A stretch of DNA of 64,000 nucleotides from contig QKWP01001988.1 of assembly GCA_003550325.1 (NCBI GenBank), positions 31,218-95,217 of the forward strand, in the 5' to 3' direction. The notes beneath the pieces are model-generated. The model was not told the origin of the DNA. It saw nothing but the letters and a program-made list of their open reading frames with translations, and ran no database searches. This DNA is from Gigaspora rosea (Eukaryota > Glomeromycota > Glomeromycetes > Diversisporales > Gigasporaceae). Below, in pieces: positions 1 to 11,948 of the stretch (positions are counted from its first letter, which is position 1; each line of letters opens with the position of its first letter). The translations under genes and the position numbers were made by a program.

Positions 1-65
1 AACATGATTACAATTTCTTCATGCGATCAACAAAAAATGCCTAAAAAAATAGTAAAAACTATAAA

Positions 66-425
66 TTGACAATCTTTGCATGTTCTATAAAGCAGATATT
101 TATAATACTTTATTAGTTTTTTAATGATCACAATATCTATGGAGTATTTAAAGTCTAATTTTTTTAAATGCAAAAAAAAAATGTAATAACAAAAAATTTT
201 TAAAATCATATCAGTACAACATTCAAATTATATATAAATTTTATGTAAAAACAAATTTCCTATTCTATGGACAATCTTTTCATGTTCTATAAAGCAGATA
301 TTTATAATACATTATTAGTTTTTTATTATCACAATATCTATGGAGTATTTAAAGTCTAATTCTTTTAAATGCGAAAAAAAAATTGTGATAGCAAAAAATT
401 TTATAAAATCATATCAGTACAGAAT
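66..425. repeat. Two-copy direct repeat, period about 203 bp
   Basis: The block at about 66-222 recurs at about 269-425 with few differences. Both copies contain GCATGTTCTATAAAGCAGAT or its close variant and the word ACAATATCTATGGAGTATTT, and both end in AATCATATCAGTACA. No coding potential is visible. It is a local duplication or the start of an array cut by the window edge. Confidence 0.8.
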
Positions 426-589
426 TCATTTTTGTAAAAATGAATTGCCTATTCTATGGCCAAACTTATAATTAAATGAAATATTTAAAAAGTTTAATGA
501 AAATTTCATACAGTGATCTTGCTAGCAAATTTCCTCTGACAGGACCAAAGCTATTATATGAAATACTTAAAATGAGTTAAGTATTATTT

Positions 590-1100
590 TTAAGGTTGAG
601 CACACAGTGCTTCTACTAGGTCTTTCCTCTATTTGGGAAAAGCTTATTTGATGAAAGATCCAAAAATGTTAGTAAGGAATTTTGGTGAACATTTGCAATC
701 ATTTTTGCACTATCAAGATCAATTAGATTACCTTAAATGTCAAAAGAGGTTAAAGTTTTGTTTAAGAGGGCATGCTAGCGCCCTTCCTCATTTAGGTCAA
801 TCCCAATATTCAATGAAATCTATGGATCCCCTCCTTTAGAGGCGAATTGAATGTATTGAAGGTGTAAGGAAATCAAAGTGAAATAGTTGCTAAGAGCATT
901 TGTAATTGTTTTTTCTCCATTATCGAAAAGTTGATTATTTATAAGAGTTAATGAGGTCAAAGTAAAGATTGTTACTATTTCCAGAATGGCCAACCTCATT
1001 TGTTTGTAAAATCAGTAAGTTAAACAAAGTTTCCAAGAATATGTTATTAATAAATTTCAGGAAATTCTAGTACAGTAATATAAATGTTTTTGTTTAAATA
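590..1100 (+). other. Possible decayed coding sequence, unrecognised
   Basis: Base composition is less AT-rich than the flanks. A 68-codon frame (633-839, with residues such as NFGEHLQSFLHYQDQLDYL) is followed by stop-interrupted protein-like text in neighbouring frames to about 1100. No domain was recognised. It may be a fragment of a transposon gene, but nothing proves that it was ever coding. Confidence 0.25.
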
Positions 1101-1494
1101 TTATTGATGACAAGAGATGAGTTCTATTTAAATAACCCACAAAATTTTTCAAGGCAAGTAAACAAATTCCTAAAAGGAATGCCAATCAGGACCGTGGGAA
1201 AATATGGTATATACAATCAAATGTATTTCTTAAGATAATATATACACAATCAAATGATTGGATTATAACTGAAATAGGGGCTTATTATATCAAAATTTCG
1301 GCAGGAACTTTTTCTGTTAGTGGCTTTAAGGACAAAATTACCGGAGTTATAAAAATCAGTTTTTTTTAAAAAAAATTTTTTTTGCAAATGAAACCAAAAA
1401 TTTCTTATGTACATATATACAAACTTTTGACATATCTATATTTAATACGTATATTACTATTTTTGTCCAGCGTGATTGCTATGTGTAGTGTTTG

Positions 1495-1575
1495 TAGTCG
1501 ACCTTGCGTTAGTCGATTTTATCGACTTAGCTGACTAAGTCAGCTGATTTTTTAAAAATCAGCTTAGCCGGCTTA
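1495..1575. repeat. Short inverted-repeat cluster (AGCTGACTAAGTCAGCT)
   Basis: Around 1520-1575 are two adjacent hairpins: the perfect palindrome AGCTGACTAAGTCAGCT, then TCAGCTGATTTTT paired with AAAAATCAGCT. Flanking sequence at 1386-1415 (ATGAAACCAAAAATTTCTTA) recurs at 2999-3030, so 1290-3030 may be bounded by a repeated motif. No gene lies here. Confidence 0.5.
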
Positions 1576-1671
1576 GATTAGAAATTTGGAAGTGGCACAG
1601 CCCTTAACTGAGATGTATAAATAGTACAAATATCTAATAAATATTCCTGGATTTTTTCAATGATTTACTCT

Positions 1672-2005
1672 TTTAGATCAGATCAATCATATCAAATCAG
1701 ATCAACTGCAAAAAAGAAAAAGATTAAAACAGAGTCTGATTATTTTTTTAATTGGTATGTAATAACTTTTTTTGGACTACTTATTTGATAAATTTATTTT
1801 TTACCAAAATTTAATTTACGATAATGAGTACGTGAGGATCATTTAGATCAAATCAGATCAATTGCGAAAGAGAAAAAGATTAAAACAGAGTCTTGATTGT
1901 TTTTTAAATTGGTACATAATAACTTTTTTTGGACTACTTATTTGCTAAATTTATTTTTACCAAAATTTAAATAACGATAATGAGTACGTGAGTACGTGCA
2001 TACGT
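1672..2005. repeat. Tandem duplication, period 170 bp
   Basis: Copy 1 begins TTTAGATCA at 1672 and copy 2 begins with the same word at 1842. Both contain AAAAAGATTAAAACAGAGTC, TTTTTGGACTACTTATTTG and CGATAATGAGTACGTGAG. The copies differ by scattered substitutions and short indels, so the duplication is not recent. Confidence 0.85.
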
Positions 2006-2009
2006 TGTA

Positions 2010-2632
2010 ACAGGTTATATAACTTGGCTATAATTATCTGAAACATGATCTAAGCTATATGACTCAGACATTATATGCGCATTGATCAATATGTGAGAAA
2101 GAAATTTAATAAAGCTAATTAGGGTTTGGATTGAGGTGAAGTTCATTAAGAATAATGAGATACCTCATAAGATTCAAATGTTTATTTCTAGATCTAGATT
2201 CATAATAATCATCACCAGGGTTTTTGTGTCGAAAAATGTACGTATGTACTAAGTAAATGGGATCAGGTACTCTAAGTAAAAATGGTCAGAACCCTGAAAA
2301 CCTCACGAGGACTGAAATCGGAACCTTATATCTAATCTACATTATATTATATATATATAAAAAAACAAAATCTCTATAACTGCTTACAAATTATCAAATT
2401 TAAAAAATGAGTATATATCGATATGTAAATACATAGACACGTACGTACGTACGTATGCAGGTAACATGCTGGCTATAGTTTAGTAGTTATCTGAAACATG
2501 GTCTAAGCCATATGACTCAGAACCTTATATGCATATCGACGTGAGGAAAAGACATTTAACAAATGCTAATTAGGTTTGGCTCGAGCGAAGTTCATTAGAA
2601 ACAATAAGGAGGTGTTTCTAAGATTCAAATCG
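2010..2632. repeat. Spaced direct duplication (2010-2180 and 2460-2632)
   Basis: Two about 170-bp segments in direct orientation share ATCTGAAACATG(A/G)TCTAAGC, ATATGACTCAGA, GCTAATTAGG and AAGTTCATTA. They are separated by about 280 bp of unrelated sequence that contains GTACGTACGTACGTA near 2441. No open frame is shared. This may be an old insertion between duplicated blocks, or long terminal direct repeats of an unknown element. Confidence 0.7.
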
Positions 2633-3149
2633 TAAGAAAGCAAAGTCATATTCTAGTCTAATCAGAATTCTCGAACCAAATCTTACACGATCTCTTTTTG
2701 GTACCTTTATTTTTGATTGTGTTTAGCCATAATTAGCCATAACTAATCACTTCAACTCCGCCCTCTCACAACGTATGCCGAATGATTTTATTTAAATAAG
2801 TAAAAATTATTGCGAAATATGATCACTTGTATGATTAATGACGTAAAGTTTTGTCATAATATTTTAATCAATCTATTACTATGAATTAGGGACTTTTTTG
2901 TCAGTACGCAGTAAATGGTTTTTATAGAACTTTCATTGCCAATTGGTGTAAGATGAAAATCAGGATTTTTTTTATTATTTTTTTAAAAAAAACTTTGTAG
3001 ATGAAACCAAAAATTTCTTATGTACATATGTTTTACATGCATAAAATAAAGTTGTAATAAAATATAAGATAATTGCCTAATAAGAAAGAAAAGTGATGAA
3101 AATTGACATATCATATTTGAATATGAAATCGTAAATTTTTATGAAGTGA

Positions 3150-3290
3150 AAAAAAATTGAAAACTAAAAATACAAGGAACAAGTATCTAAACCTATCTTG
3201 AAGCTCTAATAAAAAATGGTTGGAGAGTAATTTTATCAATAATACTTTCCTTTTCCATAATCTCAGACCAACCAGAGATCCGTAAAAATT
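3150..3290 (+). mobile_element. Diverged core of the CGGGAAGGCAATTTTAC MITE family
   Basis: The string CTAAACCTATCTTGAAGC, then CTCTAATAAAAAATGG, then GAGAGTAATTTTAT aligns in order with the conserved core of the better copies at 19343-19390, 35125-35170 and 53930-53990 (the last inverted). Neither terminal repeat remains. A telomere-like AACCCTAACCCT lies outside this core at 3606-3617. Confidence 0.5.
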
Positions 3291-3319
3291 TTTTGTGTTA
3301 TATGAAATCTTTATTTGCG

Positions 3320-4165
3320 TTATTGCAAAAATTTGTATTAATTTATATAATAAATTAACTTTGTATTAATTTGAGATTTTTTTAGAAATCATCAAAAATT
3401 TATCTAGTATTTTTATGTTTATTCATTTTCTCTTTGAAATGTTCAGAATCTTAATTCTGCATACTATCTGACACCAGTAGCAAATCAAATTTATAGAATA
3501 TCACGTGAAGGTTACTCGTAAAAATTTGGTTTAATTTGCATAATCAATAAAATTTGCATTAATTTGTATTAATTTATATACAAATTTCTATGGGTCTCTG
3601 AGACCAACCCTAACCCTGATTTATTTTCTGTGTTACTCTTTCAGGTAAGCAATGAAACTATCAATATTTTAGTTGAGAATATTTTGAGATCCTTTATTTG
3701 AACTTATAAATGTAAGTGCCTCTAAAAATACTTAATAGAATAACTATTTAGTGATTTTTATGTCTTAAAAGTCAGTAATATCCTGTGCTATACTACATCT
3801 ATTTGAAGTATAGTAGAATTAACTTTTTTGTTATAACAATTTACAGCATCGCTTATCGTCAAATTATTATATACTATTACAAGAATTTTGTGTATCAAAA
3901 TATTTGGATATAATTTAACGTAGGCAGTTCTATAGCAAATTAGTTGTAATTTTTTTTGGTTTTTTTTGTAATTACTTAATGCAGTTGGTGTATTCTTGTA
4001 AATTAAATATTTTTCTCATGTTTGCTAAAAATTATTTACTCAAGCTTATTTATCAAAAGTAACAAAATTCAGGCATTAGATAGATTTTAAAACCCTTTAT
4101 TTAAAGATTCTTTATTGTTTTTTTTTAATTCTTATAATTTCACCACATCACAGCACAGCAATAAC
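3320..4165. other. Gene-free AT-rich stretch
   Basis: No frame longer than about 60 codons, no domain, no TIR pair and no RNA gene could be seen. The only notable item is a telomere-like AACCCTAACCCT at 3606-3617. Confidence 0.5.
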
Positions 4166-4199
4166 TTTATCAAAATTTACTAATAAAATTTTATTATGA

Positions 4200-5000
4200 C
4201 ACAATATGTGTTAAGTTAGTTTGTATTACTAATGCGGTGATATATACTATATGTATTGAAACTAATGTTACTATTTCTATCATAACTTATAGTAAAAATT
4301 TGTTACAAATCAGAGCACAAAAATTTTTGGGGATGTAATCTGCTTTTTTTGGCAATGTTTTCCAAAATGGAAATGGCAGTCAAAAGTAATATTATCTTAT
4401 TGAATTATGTATAAAGAATATAAAAAGTGGAGAATTTCCGACAGTTGAAAAATCAGGCCAGCATTTTACAATAGGTTTTGTGCACTGTTACTACTATGCT
4501 GATACATGTACAAAGTATGTAATTAAAGTGAGTTGGCTTGTGTTGGAATCATAGTTGTAAATTCTATCATAATTTACTGTAAAAATTCTGCTATGAAACT
4601 TGCTATTAAGATACAAAATTGCAGTTGTGAATTCTACAATATTATAAACAATTTGTAAAAAAATTTTTTTAACAAACTCTAACAATTGTTAAGTACATCA
4701 GATTGAATTAGCTTTGCATTGAAATTACTATGCAAACAGTGTATAGTTAGTTTATATTGGAAATATAGTATCAAAAATTACCATAAAAACTTTTGTTATG
4801 AAACTTATGAGGTATTGTGGTACACACAGTACAGTCATTGTGATTTTTATTAGCATTTATTTGAGTCAATTTGTATTGAATTTGTGGTCATTAGTTCTGT
4901 CATTATTCGCCATACAGGCAACACAGTTTCTGGTATGTAGTTGTTAGTTTGTATTAGAATTAACAGTCATGATTACAATTGTTAAAATTTGTCACAAGAT
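4200..5000. repeat. Degenerate tandem-like repeat cluster
   Basis: Loose units share a GTTAGTTTGTATT-like word, then TCTATCATAA(C/T)TTA, then AGTAAAAATT(T/C)TG and ATGAAACTT. Examples begin near 4215, 4525, 4690, 4735 and 4945. Similar units in inverted orientation occur at about 41800-42130 inside another element. Unit boundaries are too worn to define a period. Confidence 0.45.
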
Positions 5001-5167
5001 TTACTTGCTATCAGACACTCAATTTGCGACATCTAAAAATTTATCATAAATTATACAAATTGCTGAATTTACATTTCTTAAATGTTAGTCTGAAACCTTA
5101 CATTATGTTTTTTAAACCAAACTTGTTACTGAAGTTTTCACAAATCGGAAAGTATAAAAAATATTAA

Positions 5168-5850
5168 AAACTAGCTTTTTTTGTGACCTAATATAGCTTC
5201 AAAATTGAGCAATTTTTTTCTTTTTTCACTTGATCTTACTCTAGTTTGCAAACATTCATCATAAAAAATAGAACATTAGATGTATCAGGTGAGGACTTTT
5301 GCCAAAATGTATCTGTGAAGGGTGGGTAAATATGAATGTAACCAAGAAAATCAGAGAAACTGATTTTATATAGATAAATCATATGAATTAAATGTTTTTT
5401 CTTTATAATTTAACCCTTTTCAAGAAAAGCTTTATTTTTTTAAAATATTAGAGATGTCATTTATTGGACCATCATTTGTTTTGTTGCATCATCATTTTGT
5501 TGGAACTGTTGTTTTATTTGAATTCTTTATATATTGAAGCTGCTACTTATAGTATTTTATTAATTAATGACAATTACTTGGATAGTTTTAATGGTGAATT
5601 TTTGATATAAATATTGTAATAAAGTTGACACCTAACTGAGGTTGTAACTTTAGTAGACTAAAATTACACCTACCTAAATTGATCACTAATCTGTATTAAT
5701 TGAATTAATAAAAGGTCATAGTGTATAAATTTTTTTTATTATTGAAAAATAGTATTACTACATATACTGAATTTTTATTATTTACAGAATACCTCTAATC
5801 AGGTTCATTGAAAGAAAAATGGTATCAAACTATTCACTAGTTGTATAAAT
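5168..5850. other. Gene-free AT-rich stretch
   Basis: Homopolymer-rich sequence without a convincing frame or inverted repeat. Nothing functional could be supported. Confidence 0.5.
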
Positions 5851-6045
5851 AAAAAAAGAGACAAATTTGACAAAAAAATAACAGATACAAAAAATTAATT
5901 ATCTTATAAACTATTAATCAGAATTCTGTAATTTTGGTACTGTTCAATTCATCTAATACCAAAATTATAAAATTCTGATTAATAGTTTATAAGATAATTA
6001 ATTTTTTGTGTTCATTATTTTTTTGTCAAATTTATTCCTTTTCTT
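5851..6045. mobile_element. Near-perfect hairpin, about 195 bp (foldback MITE)
   Basis: The left arm (5851-5940) reads into ACAAATTTGACAAAAAAATA, then AATTAATTATCTTATAAACT and ATTAATCAGAATTCTG. The right arm (5957-6045) is its reverse complement with a few mismatches. The spacer is about 16 bp. The arms make up almost the whole element, which is typical of foldback-type MITEs. No TSD was certain. Confidence 0.75.
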
Positions 6046-6049
6046 AGCA

Positions 6050-6980
6050 CCAGGCCCATATTATTAATTCTTGTAAAGTGTTGTTGGTGCAATAAATTAT
6101 AATATAGCAAAAGTGTAAATAATAGAAGAATATAATTTTACTGTAATTATTGGTTACTATGGATTAAAAAAAGAAAACCTTATTAGCAAAATTGCAATCT
6201 ATATACACAAAATAGTTTTTCTTAAATTACTCTATATTTTTATAAAATATTTTTTCTTCAAAGATACATTTTACAGAAAGTTCTTATCTATATGCATCTA
6301 ACAAGCTATTTTTTATGTCAAAATACTGAAAACTCCAAAAGAATCTTATAAAAGAAGGCAAAATAATTGTCCATCTTTGAAGGAGTCTCACACTATTTAG
6401 TAATATTAGCTTTTTATATTCTTTATACCATTTGATTTATTGAAGCTCTAGCAACCTATTTATTTAAAAAATGTTATATGTTGTGACTAAAACTTGAGAA
6501 GAAAATTTTAAAAATGTGATCTTGTCAAATTGTATAATTTATGATAATCATATGATAAAAAATTAGGTGTGACATCTTGATCGACTAATACTAAATTAGG
6601 CCAATTTTACGTCAAGAAAAAGGTTGTTGAAAAAAGGTTGTTGAAAAAATGGCTTGTTTAAGAATAAATTGTTGAAATATATAATGTTTAACTCATGTTT
6701 TATTGAAAAAATGTGCTGCAACTTTCAGTGAATCGAGCAACAATGTTGTTTAGCAATTTCAATACTCATTTGAAAAAATAAACTGTTGTTATGAAAATAA
6801 AAAGATGAAACATGTAGGAGTGATACCAAATTATTGTAGCCAAATTGGATACTAAGCTTGTACAAAAATTTTTGATTTTAATATAAATAGACTTAGGTTG
6901 AATTTTATTTATGAATTTTGCATTGGTAGACTTTAATTGTCTCATATTTGTTAAGTGTAAAAGCTTTTAGTTATTTATAT
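6050..6980. other. Gene-free AT-rich stretch
   Basis: No gene was seen. A short tandem GGTTGTTGAAAAAA occurs twice at about 6621-6650. The rest is low-complexity AT-rich DNA. Confidence 0.5.
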
Positions 6981-6984
6981 ACTA

Positions 6985-7140
6985 AATATATTTGAATATG
7001 GTTACCATGTGTTAAATATATCAACTTGAAATATAACTTATAATACTCGTATAATAAATATATTCAGCTTGAGATATAATAATTATACTAAATATTTTGA
7101 TTTGAGATATAATGCTTATATTTTAGATACATTTGAGTGG
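6985..7140. repeat. Degenerate tandem repeat, unit about 40 bp
   Basis: About four copies of a unit like AATATATTCAGCTTGAGATA plus ATAATTATACTA follow one another up to the edge of the foldback element at 7182. The copies diverge by substitutions and small indels. Confidence 0.6.
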
Positions 7141-7181
7141 TAGCTATTATATTTAAATATAAACTCAGATAACATTAAGAG

Positions 7182-9683
7182 TAGTGCTCCTATGTTCGGT
7201 TCGGGTTCAGTTCGGTTCGGATCCAATCCGGGATCGAACCGAACTCGAACTCTAAATTTTGCTAGTTTCAAACTTCGAACCAGACTCAAACTCAGTTAAG
7301 AGCTCGGTTCAGTTCGGTCCGAAGTTTGTCAAACTAGTTTGAAGTTCAAATATTTATACTAGTATTCAGATTAGTGTTACGAATCGGCAAAAAATCATAA
7401 TCGATTAGTTAGTTGAAAATTTTTAATCAACTAATCGATTAATCGATTAATCAATTAATTGATTAATCGATTAATCAGATCTACATCGTCTGCATCGTAC
7501 AGTAACCAAAAGAAACCACCAGTTACACGGTTTTTTTTATATCATATTTATTGATTTTTTTTTTAATTTTGTAGTATCACCTTTCACTGTCATGTTTTCA
7601 AGTCTCTTTAGGTTCATTGATACTGTTTTATGTTTGCTGATACTCTTTTTTTTGTTTAATGGCTTTTTTCACCATTTCAGTTCGTCGTCTTCTACTGATG
7701 TTTTTTTTTTGTTTGTTTGCTGACGCCTTTTTTTGTCTTTCAGTTCGTCGCTTCTTTTCGTCGTTTGCTAGTGTGTTGTTTGCTAGTTCCTTTGTGCTTC
7801 ATTTCGTTTGTTTGCTGATACCTTTCTTCATCTTATTCAGATGTTTTAGGTTCATCGTTTACTGGTGCTTAAATCGTAGTACTGTGATTTAGAGATAGAG
7901 TTAGTGTTAGTTGATACGCGGATTTAAAGATTAGGCTAGGGTTGGTAGTATAGTTAACCACGAGTTAGTAGTATAGATAAGGGTTGGTGTTAGCAATAAG
8001 GTTAATGTTTAAGGGTTAGGGTTAGTGGTATAGATTAAATTTAGCAGTATAGTTAGCGTTAGGGTTAGCGATAAAGTTAATAATATAGTTAAGTTCTGAA
8101 ACATTTAATATATAATAGCATTCTTTAAAACGAACTTATTGTATAGATAAATAAAATAAATTGAAACATAACTTATAAATAAAAAAAGTTAATAAATAAA
8201 TAAATAAATTAAAATAAAAAACGCGAAATTAAAATAAAAAACGCGAAATTATATAGTACATAATACCTACTACCCTCACGATGCTTCGTGAAAGGATAAT
8301 ATATACTACTCATTGCATAATGATAAAGATATAATTAATTGCAACAGGAAATTACTACGAGCTCAATAAAAAAAAATATTTCAAAAAGAACTAAAAATAC
8401 AAAAAAAAAATCTACTCTAAAAACTAACTATTGCGCTATGTCCCAATTCTAAACGCACTACGTCCCAATTCTAAATACTGTATTGCCAAATCTAACTATC
8501 GATCTATAGATCAATAGTTAGATTTGGCAATACAGTATTTAGAATTGGGACGTAATATGATATTTAGAATTGGGACGTAGTGCAATAGTAGTTTTAAGAT
8601 GTAGCGTGAAATTTTTTGAGTAAGTTTTTTTTTTGTATTTTTAGTTTTTTTGTAATATTTTTTTTATTGAGCCCGGAGTAATTTCCTGTTGCAATTAATT
8701 ATGTCTTTATCATTATGTGACGAGTAGTATATATTATCCTTTCACGAAGCATCGTGAGGGTAGTAGGTATTATATACTATATAATTTCGCGTTTTTTAAT
8801 TTTTTTTTATTTATATGTTTCAATTTTTTATACAATAAGTTCGTTGTATAAGAATTCTTTATACATTAAATGTTTCAGAACTTAACTATATTATTAATTT
8901 TGTCGCTAACTCTAACTCTTTGCTAACTATGCTGCTAAATTTAACCTTATTACTAACGATATCACTAATCCTAACCCTTAAACACTAACCTTATTGCTAA
9001 CACTAACCCTTACCTATACTCTAACTCACCTTACTCGTCATTAACTATACTACTAACCCTAGCCTGATCTTTATTTAATTCCTAATCTTTAAATCCGCGT
9101 ATCAACTAACACTAACTCTATCTCTAAATTACAGTACTACAATTCAAGCACCAATAAACGACGAACCTAAAATACTGCAAAAGAAGAAGAAAGGCATCAG
9201 CATACAAAAGAAAAAAGCACAAAAGAACTGGCAAACAACGAACAGAAATGCATTAGCAAACGACGAAAAGAAGCGATGAACCGAAAAACAAAAAAAGGCG
9301 TCAGCAAACGAACAAAAAGAAGAAACACTAGTAGAAGACGACGAACTGAAAATGACGAAAAAAGCTATTAAACAAAGAAAAGAAGATCAACAAATATGAA
9401 ACATCGAAAAGAGACTTGAAAACGCGACAACGAAAAGTGATACTACAAAATTAAGTAAAAAAAAAAATCATATTGCCAACTCGATCAACTAATCGATTAA
9501 TCGATTTTCGATTCATATCACTAATTCGGATTTCAAACTAGTTTGACAAACTTTGGACCGAACTCGGACCGAACTCGAACTTGACTAAAAAGTTTGAAAC
9601 AAAAAGTTTGAGTTCGGTTCGAAAATCAAACCGGATTCAAACTTGACAAAAGTCCAGTTCGGTCCGATCTGATAGGAGCCCTA
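7182..9683. mobile_element. 2.5-kb foldback hAT-like non-autonomous transposon
   Basis: The whole interval is one giant inverted repeat whose axis is GATCTATAGATC at 8501-8512. The termini are TAGTGCTCCTATGTTCGG on the left and, read inward on the other strand, TAGGGCTCCTATCAGATCGG. The element is flanked by a perfect 8-bp TSD ATTAAGAG (7174-7181 and 9684-9691). An 8-bp TSD with (C/T)AGNG ends is the signature of hAT elements. Matching arm blocks include the GGTTCGG/AACCGAA-rich ends, an ATCGATTA array (7401-7480), the TTCGTCGTCTTCTACT block (about 7680 and 9340) and the CCTCACGATGCTTCGTGA block (8275 and 8738). Arms differ in length (about 1325 and 1177 bp), so one has lost sequence. Both arms contain telomere-like TTAGGGTTAG stretches. 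There is no transposase frame; the frame at 7659-7892 is low-complexity arm sequence. Confidence 0.9.
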
Positions 9684-9691
9684 ATTAAGAG

Positions 9692-10325
9692 GCTTAGTAT
9701 ATACTGACTCTGTGCAAACATAACAGAAAAATGTCATACCAATAAAAATAAATCAGAAGGCAGCAAATATTTGTAAGAGTAAATAAATTGTATCGATGTT
9801 CTGCATTATTTTGCAATTTAGGTAAATCAATTCTTAATTCAATTAAATTATTTTACTCTATAATACTATGAAATTTAATAAAAAATTAGAACTCAGAATA
9901 TTTAAATTTTATTATACAAATATATTGCGTATTATATATAGTATATTAATTATATTAATTCATGTGTTCTTTAATGGATCAAAGTATATATAGTTAATGT
10001 TAGCTGTACTTAAAAATCCAAGCAAATATATAACCAAAATTTAAATATTAGATAACTTATAATTTAAAATTATTTATATTAGTATAATTAAAAAACTTCA
10101 ACAATTAAACCAATTGAAAATAAACTAAAAACATATTTTTATAAAATAATTTGTAATATGCACCAAGTAATAAAGTATATACAATTCAAGACAAAATAGA
10201 CAAGACAAAAGTCTGATAAAAATATTTTTTACTATTCTAAAGTTTTTTTTTTAATGATTATAAATTTTTAACATGCTTTAAAAAGATTTATATGTGATAT
10301 TGTTTTATTTTGCAAACAGTAGTTG
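9692..10325. other. Gene-free AT-rich stretch
   Basis: Sequence just right of the foldback element. No frame, repeat pair or RNA gene could be supported. Confidence 0.5.
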
Positions 10326-10330
10326 ATAAT

Positions 10331-10503
10331 GCCATTTATGAAAGTATGTTTTAAAAGCTCATTAGCCCTAGAAATTATTGAAATTGTCAATTCAGATATC
10401 AGTTCAAGTGAAAACTAATATTACATTTTGCAAGAAAAGAGAAGTAGTAGGCTCAAAGAAGTAATTTACTATGTACAAGATAATGTGATTACATTCTACA
10501 TAG
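10331..10503 (+). pseudogene. Small coding remnant with a donor-like end, unrecognised
   Basis: From ATG at 10331 a protein-like frame reads MPFMKVCFKSSLALEIIEIV, then a segment with one in-frame TAA, then KRSSRLKEVIYYVQDNVITF. It ends at a good donor GTAAGT at about 10504. Charged and aliphatic residues alternate as in a real protein, unlike the surrounding low-complexity DNA. No family was recognised and no downstream exon was found. It is probably the first exon of a dead gene. Confidence 0.35.
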
Positions 10504-10760
10504 TAAGTAAAAATTGGTTAAATTTTTTAATTATGTGAATTTTTTACTATTGTTCTTTTTTTATTTATTATGTGATTTTTTTTATTTAATTAAATTTATA
10601 AATTGATTTTTTCAATATAACTGCATTTTTTTTAAAAAAAATAATATATACACATATATATAACTTAATTTTTACAATTCTTTAATGTGGACCAGATTTG
10701 TGGTATAGCAAAATTTCTTTAAAGTTTATTTATATTAGGGTCATGATCAGGGTTATAAGG

Positions 10761-10858
10761 TAAAAGATGGTTAATATAGTAACATTGCCCAACAAATACT
10801 TTTGTTAGTTAAAAGATGGTTTATATAGTAACATTGCCCAACAAATACCTTTGTTAGT
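10761..10858. repeat. Two-copy tandem repeat, period 49 bp
   Basis: TAAAAGATGGTTAATATAGT and what follows (10761-10809) is repeated at 10810-10858 with two or three changes; both contain AACATTGCCCAACAAATAC. A nearby word, TTACACCTGATCTTGAAATT (about 10920), recurs at 62433 at the edge of another element. Confidence 0.85.
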
Positions 10859-10859
10859 G

Positions 10860-11299
10860 CACAAAAAGTGGTTTTTTATGCTAAATTTTGAGAGAGCTTA
10901 AATTTTCTTGATTATGTTACATTACACCTGATCTTGAAATTTAATTTGTAGTTCAGGAAATCTATGCTACTAACCTGACACATATTGAAAAATTAAATAA
11001 TTTTATACTATTACAAAATTTGAAAATGACTTGGGTCAATTGAAATTAATCTAAATTATGAACAATTATAGATTCTGCTTTTATAGATGCGGGTATGGGC
11101 AATAAAAAGTACTGACTAGTTAATAACCTAAGAAACAATTAAGATAATTATATACTATTATAGTTTATCTCACAATAACTATATTTAACAAAAAACCAAC
11201 AACTATTGTAAACACTTATGATCTGCAATAAAGTCTTCTAATCTTACAATAATCAATAAGTTTATCAAATTATTTTAAATCTAATGAAACCTGGAATTA
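10860..11299. other. Gene-free stretch
   Basis: No frame or repeat pair beyond the shared TTACACCTGATC word at about 10920. Nothing further is supported. Confidence 0.45.
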
Positions 11300-11451
11300 C
11301 ATATCGGCCAATTTGTTTCAACTCCAAAATCAACCAATCATAATTGAGAATTATCAAAAAAATTTTGCACTTAAAATTTATTACAGTACAAATTTTTATA
11401 AGAACAGTCTTTTAACTAACCTTGTGTTTATAATTAAATATATATTTAATT

Positions 11452-11654
11452 AGTCCGAAGGACTTTAGTCTGAAGGATTCTCACAGGTAGAACAATAGTA
11501 CACCCGATATCCGTGTGTTAACAAATTCTGGATCCTGATTGGCTAGATCAGGTATAACATAAAAAAACAACAATCAAAACAATAGAAAACTGATGCTTAT
11601 TGGCTAGAGCAGGTGAAACATAAAAAAATTGATTTTATATTTGTCTTTCGGACT
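11452..11654. mobile_element. 203-bp MITE nested in the older TIR element
   Basis: The terminal inverted repeat is AGTCCGAAGGAC on the left and GTCTTTCGGACT on the right. It sits exactly where copy 2 of the host element (52421-52919) has no matching sequence, which confirms it as an insertion. Inside are two imperfect direct copies of CTGATNCTNATTGGCTAGA followed by GCAGGTGAAACATAAAAAAA-like sequence (about 11533 and 11592). Confidence 0.65.
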
Positions 11655-11711
11655 TTAAATGGGTCCCATTTTCCTAGTTATAACCCACATATGTGTTAAA
11701 AGGTCAGTTTT

Positions 11712-11948
11712 TTAAAAATTTGCTTCCAAGTTTATCCTTGAAGTTGTCAACCTATCATAAACCCATTGTTCCCCTTCTAAAACACTCAAATATTTTAACA
11801 AATAGTAAAAGCACTTCTTTCTATTGCTAAGAATAGTTCTTTTATTGAGTTTTATTGGTTTTTTAACTTGTTTAGACGTTAAAGAAGCTCTTTTGTTAGT
11901 TGCAATAAGTGCTTTATTTGTTAGTTTTTCAACATCACTTAGAAGCAA
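11712..11948 (-). pseudogene. Conserved 78-residue peptide, element relic copy 1
   Basis: The frame starts LLSDVEKLTNKALIATNKRA and continues KKPIKLNKRTILSNRKK and FYYLLKYLSVLEGEQWVYDR. A second copy at 52675-52890 (-) keeps the same frame without a stop over about 60 residues and has mostly conservative changes. The peptide is basic and lies within a TIR element. It could be a DNA-binding fragment of a transposase, but no named family was recognised. Start and end are arbitrary; a longer ancestral protein is likely. Confidence 0.4.

Noticed and set aside
7659..7892. 77-codon frame as a membrane protein gene
   Set aside because: It is T-rich low-complexity sequence within one arm of the foldback element, and the matching block on the other arm is not open in the same way.
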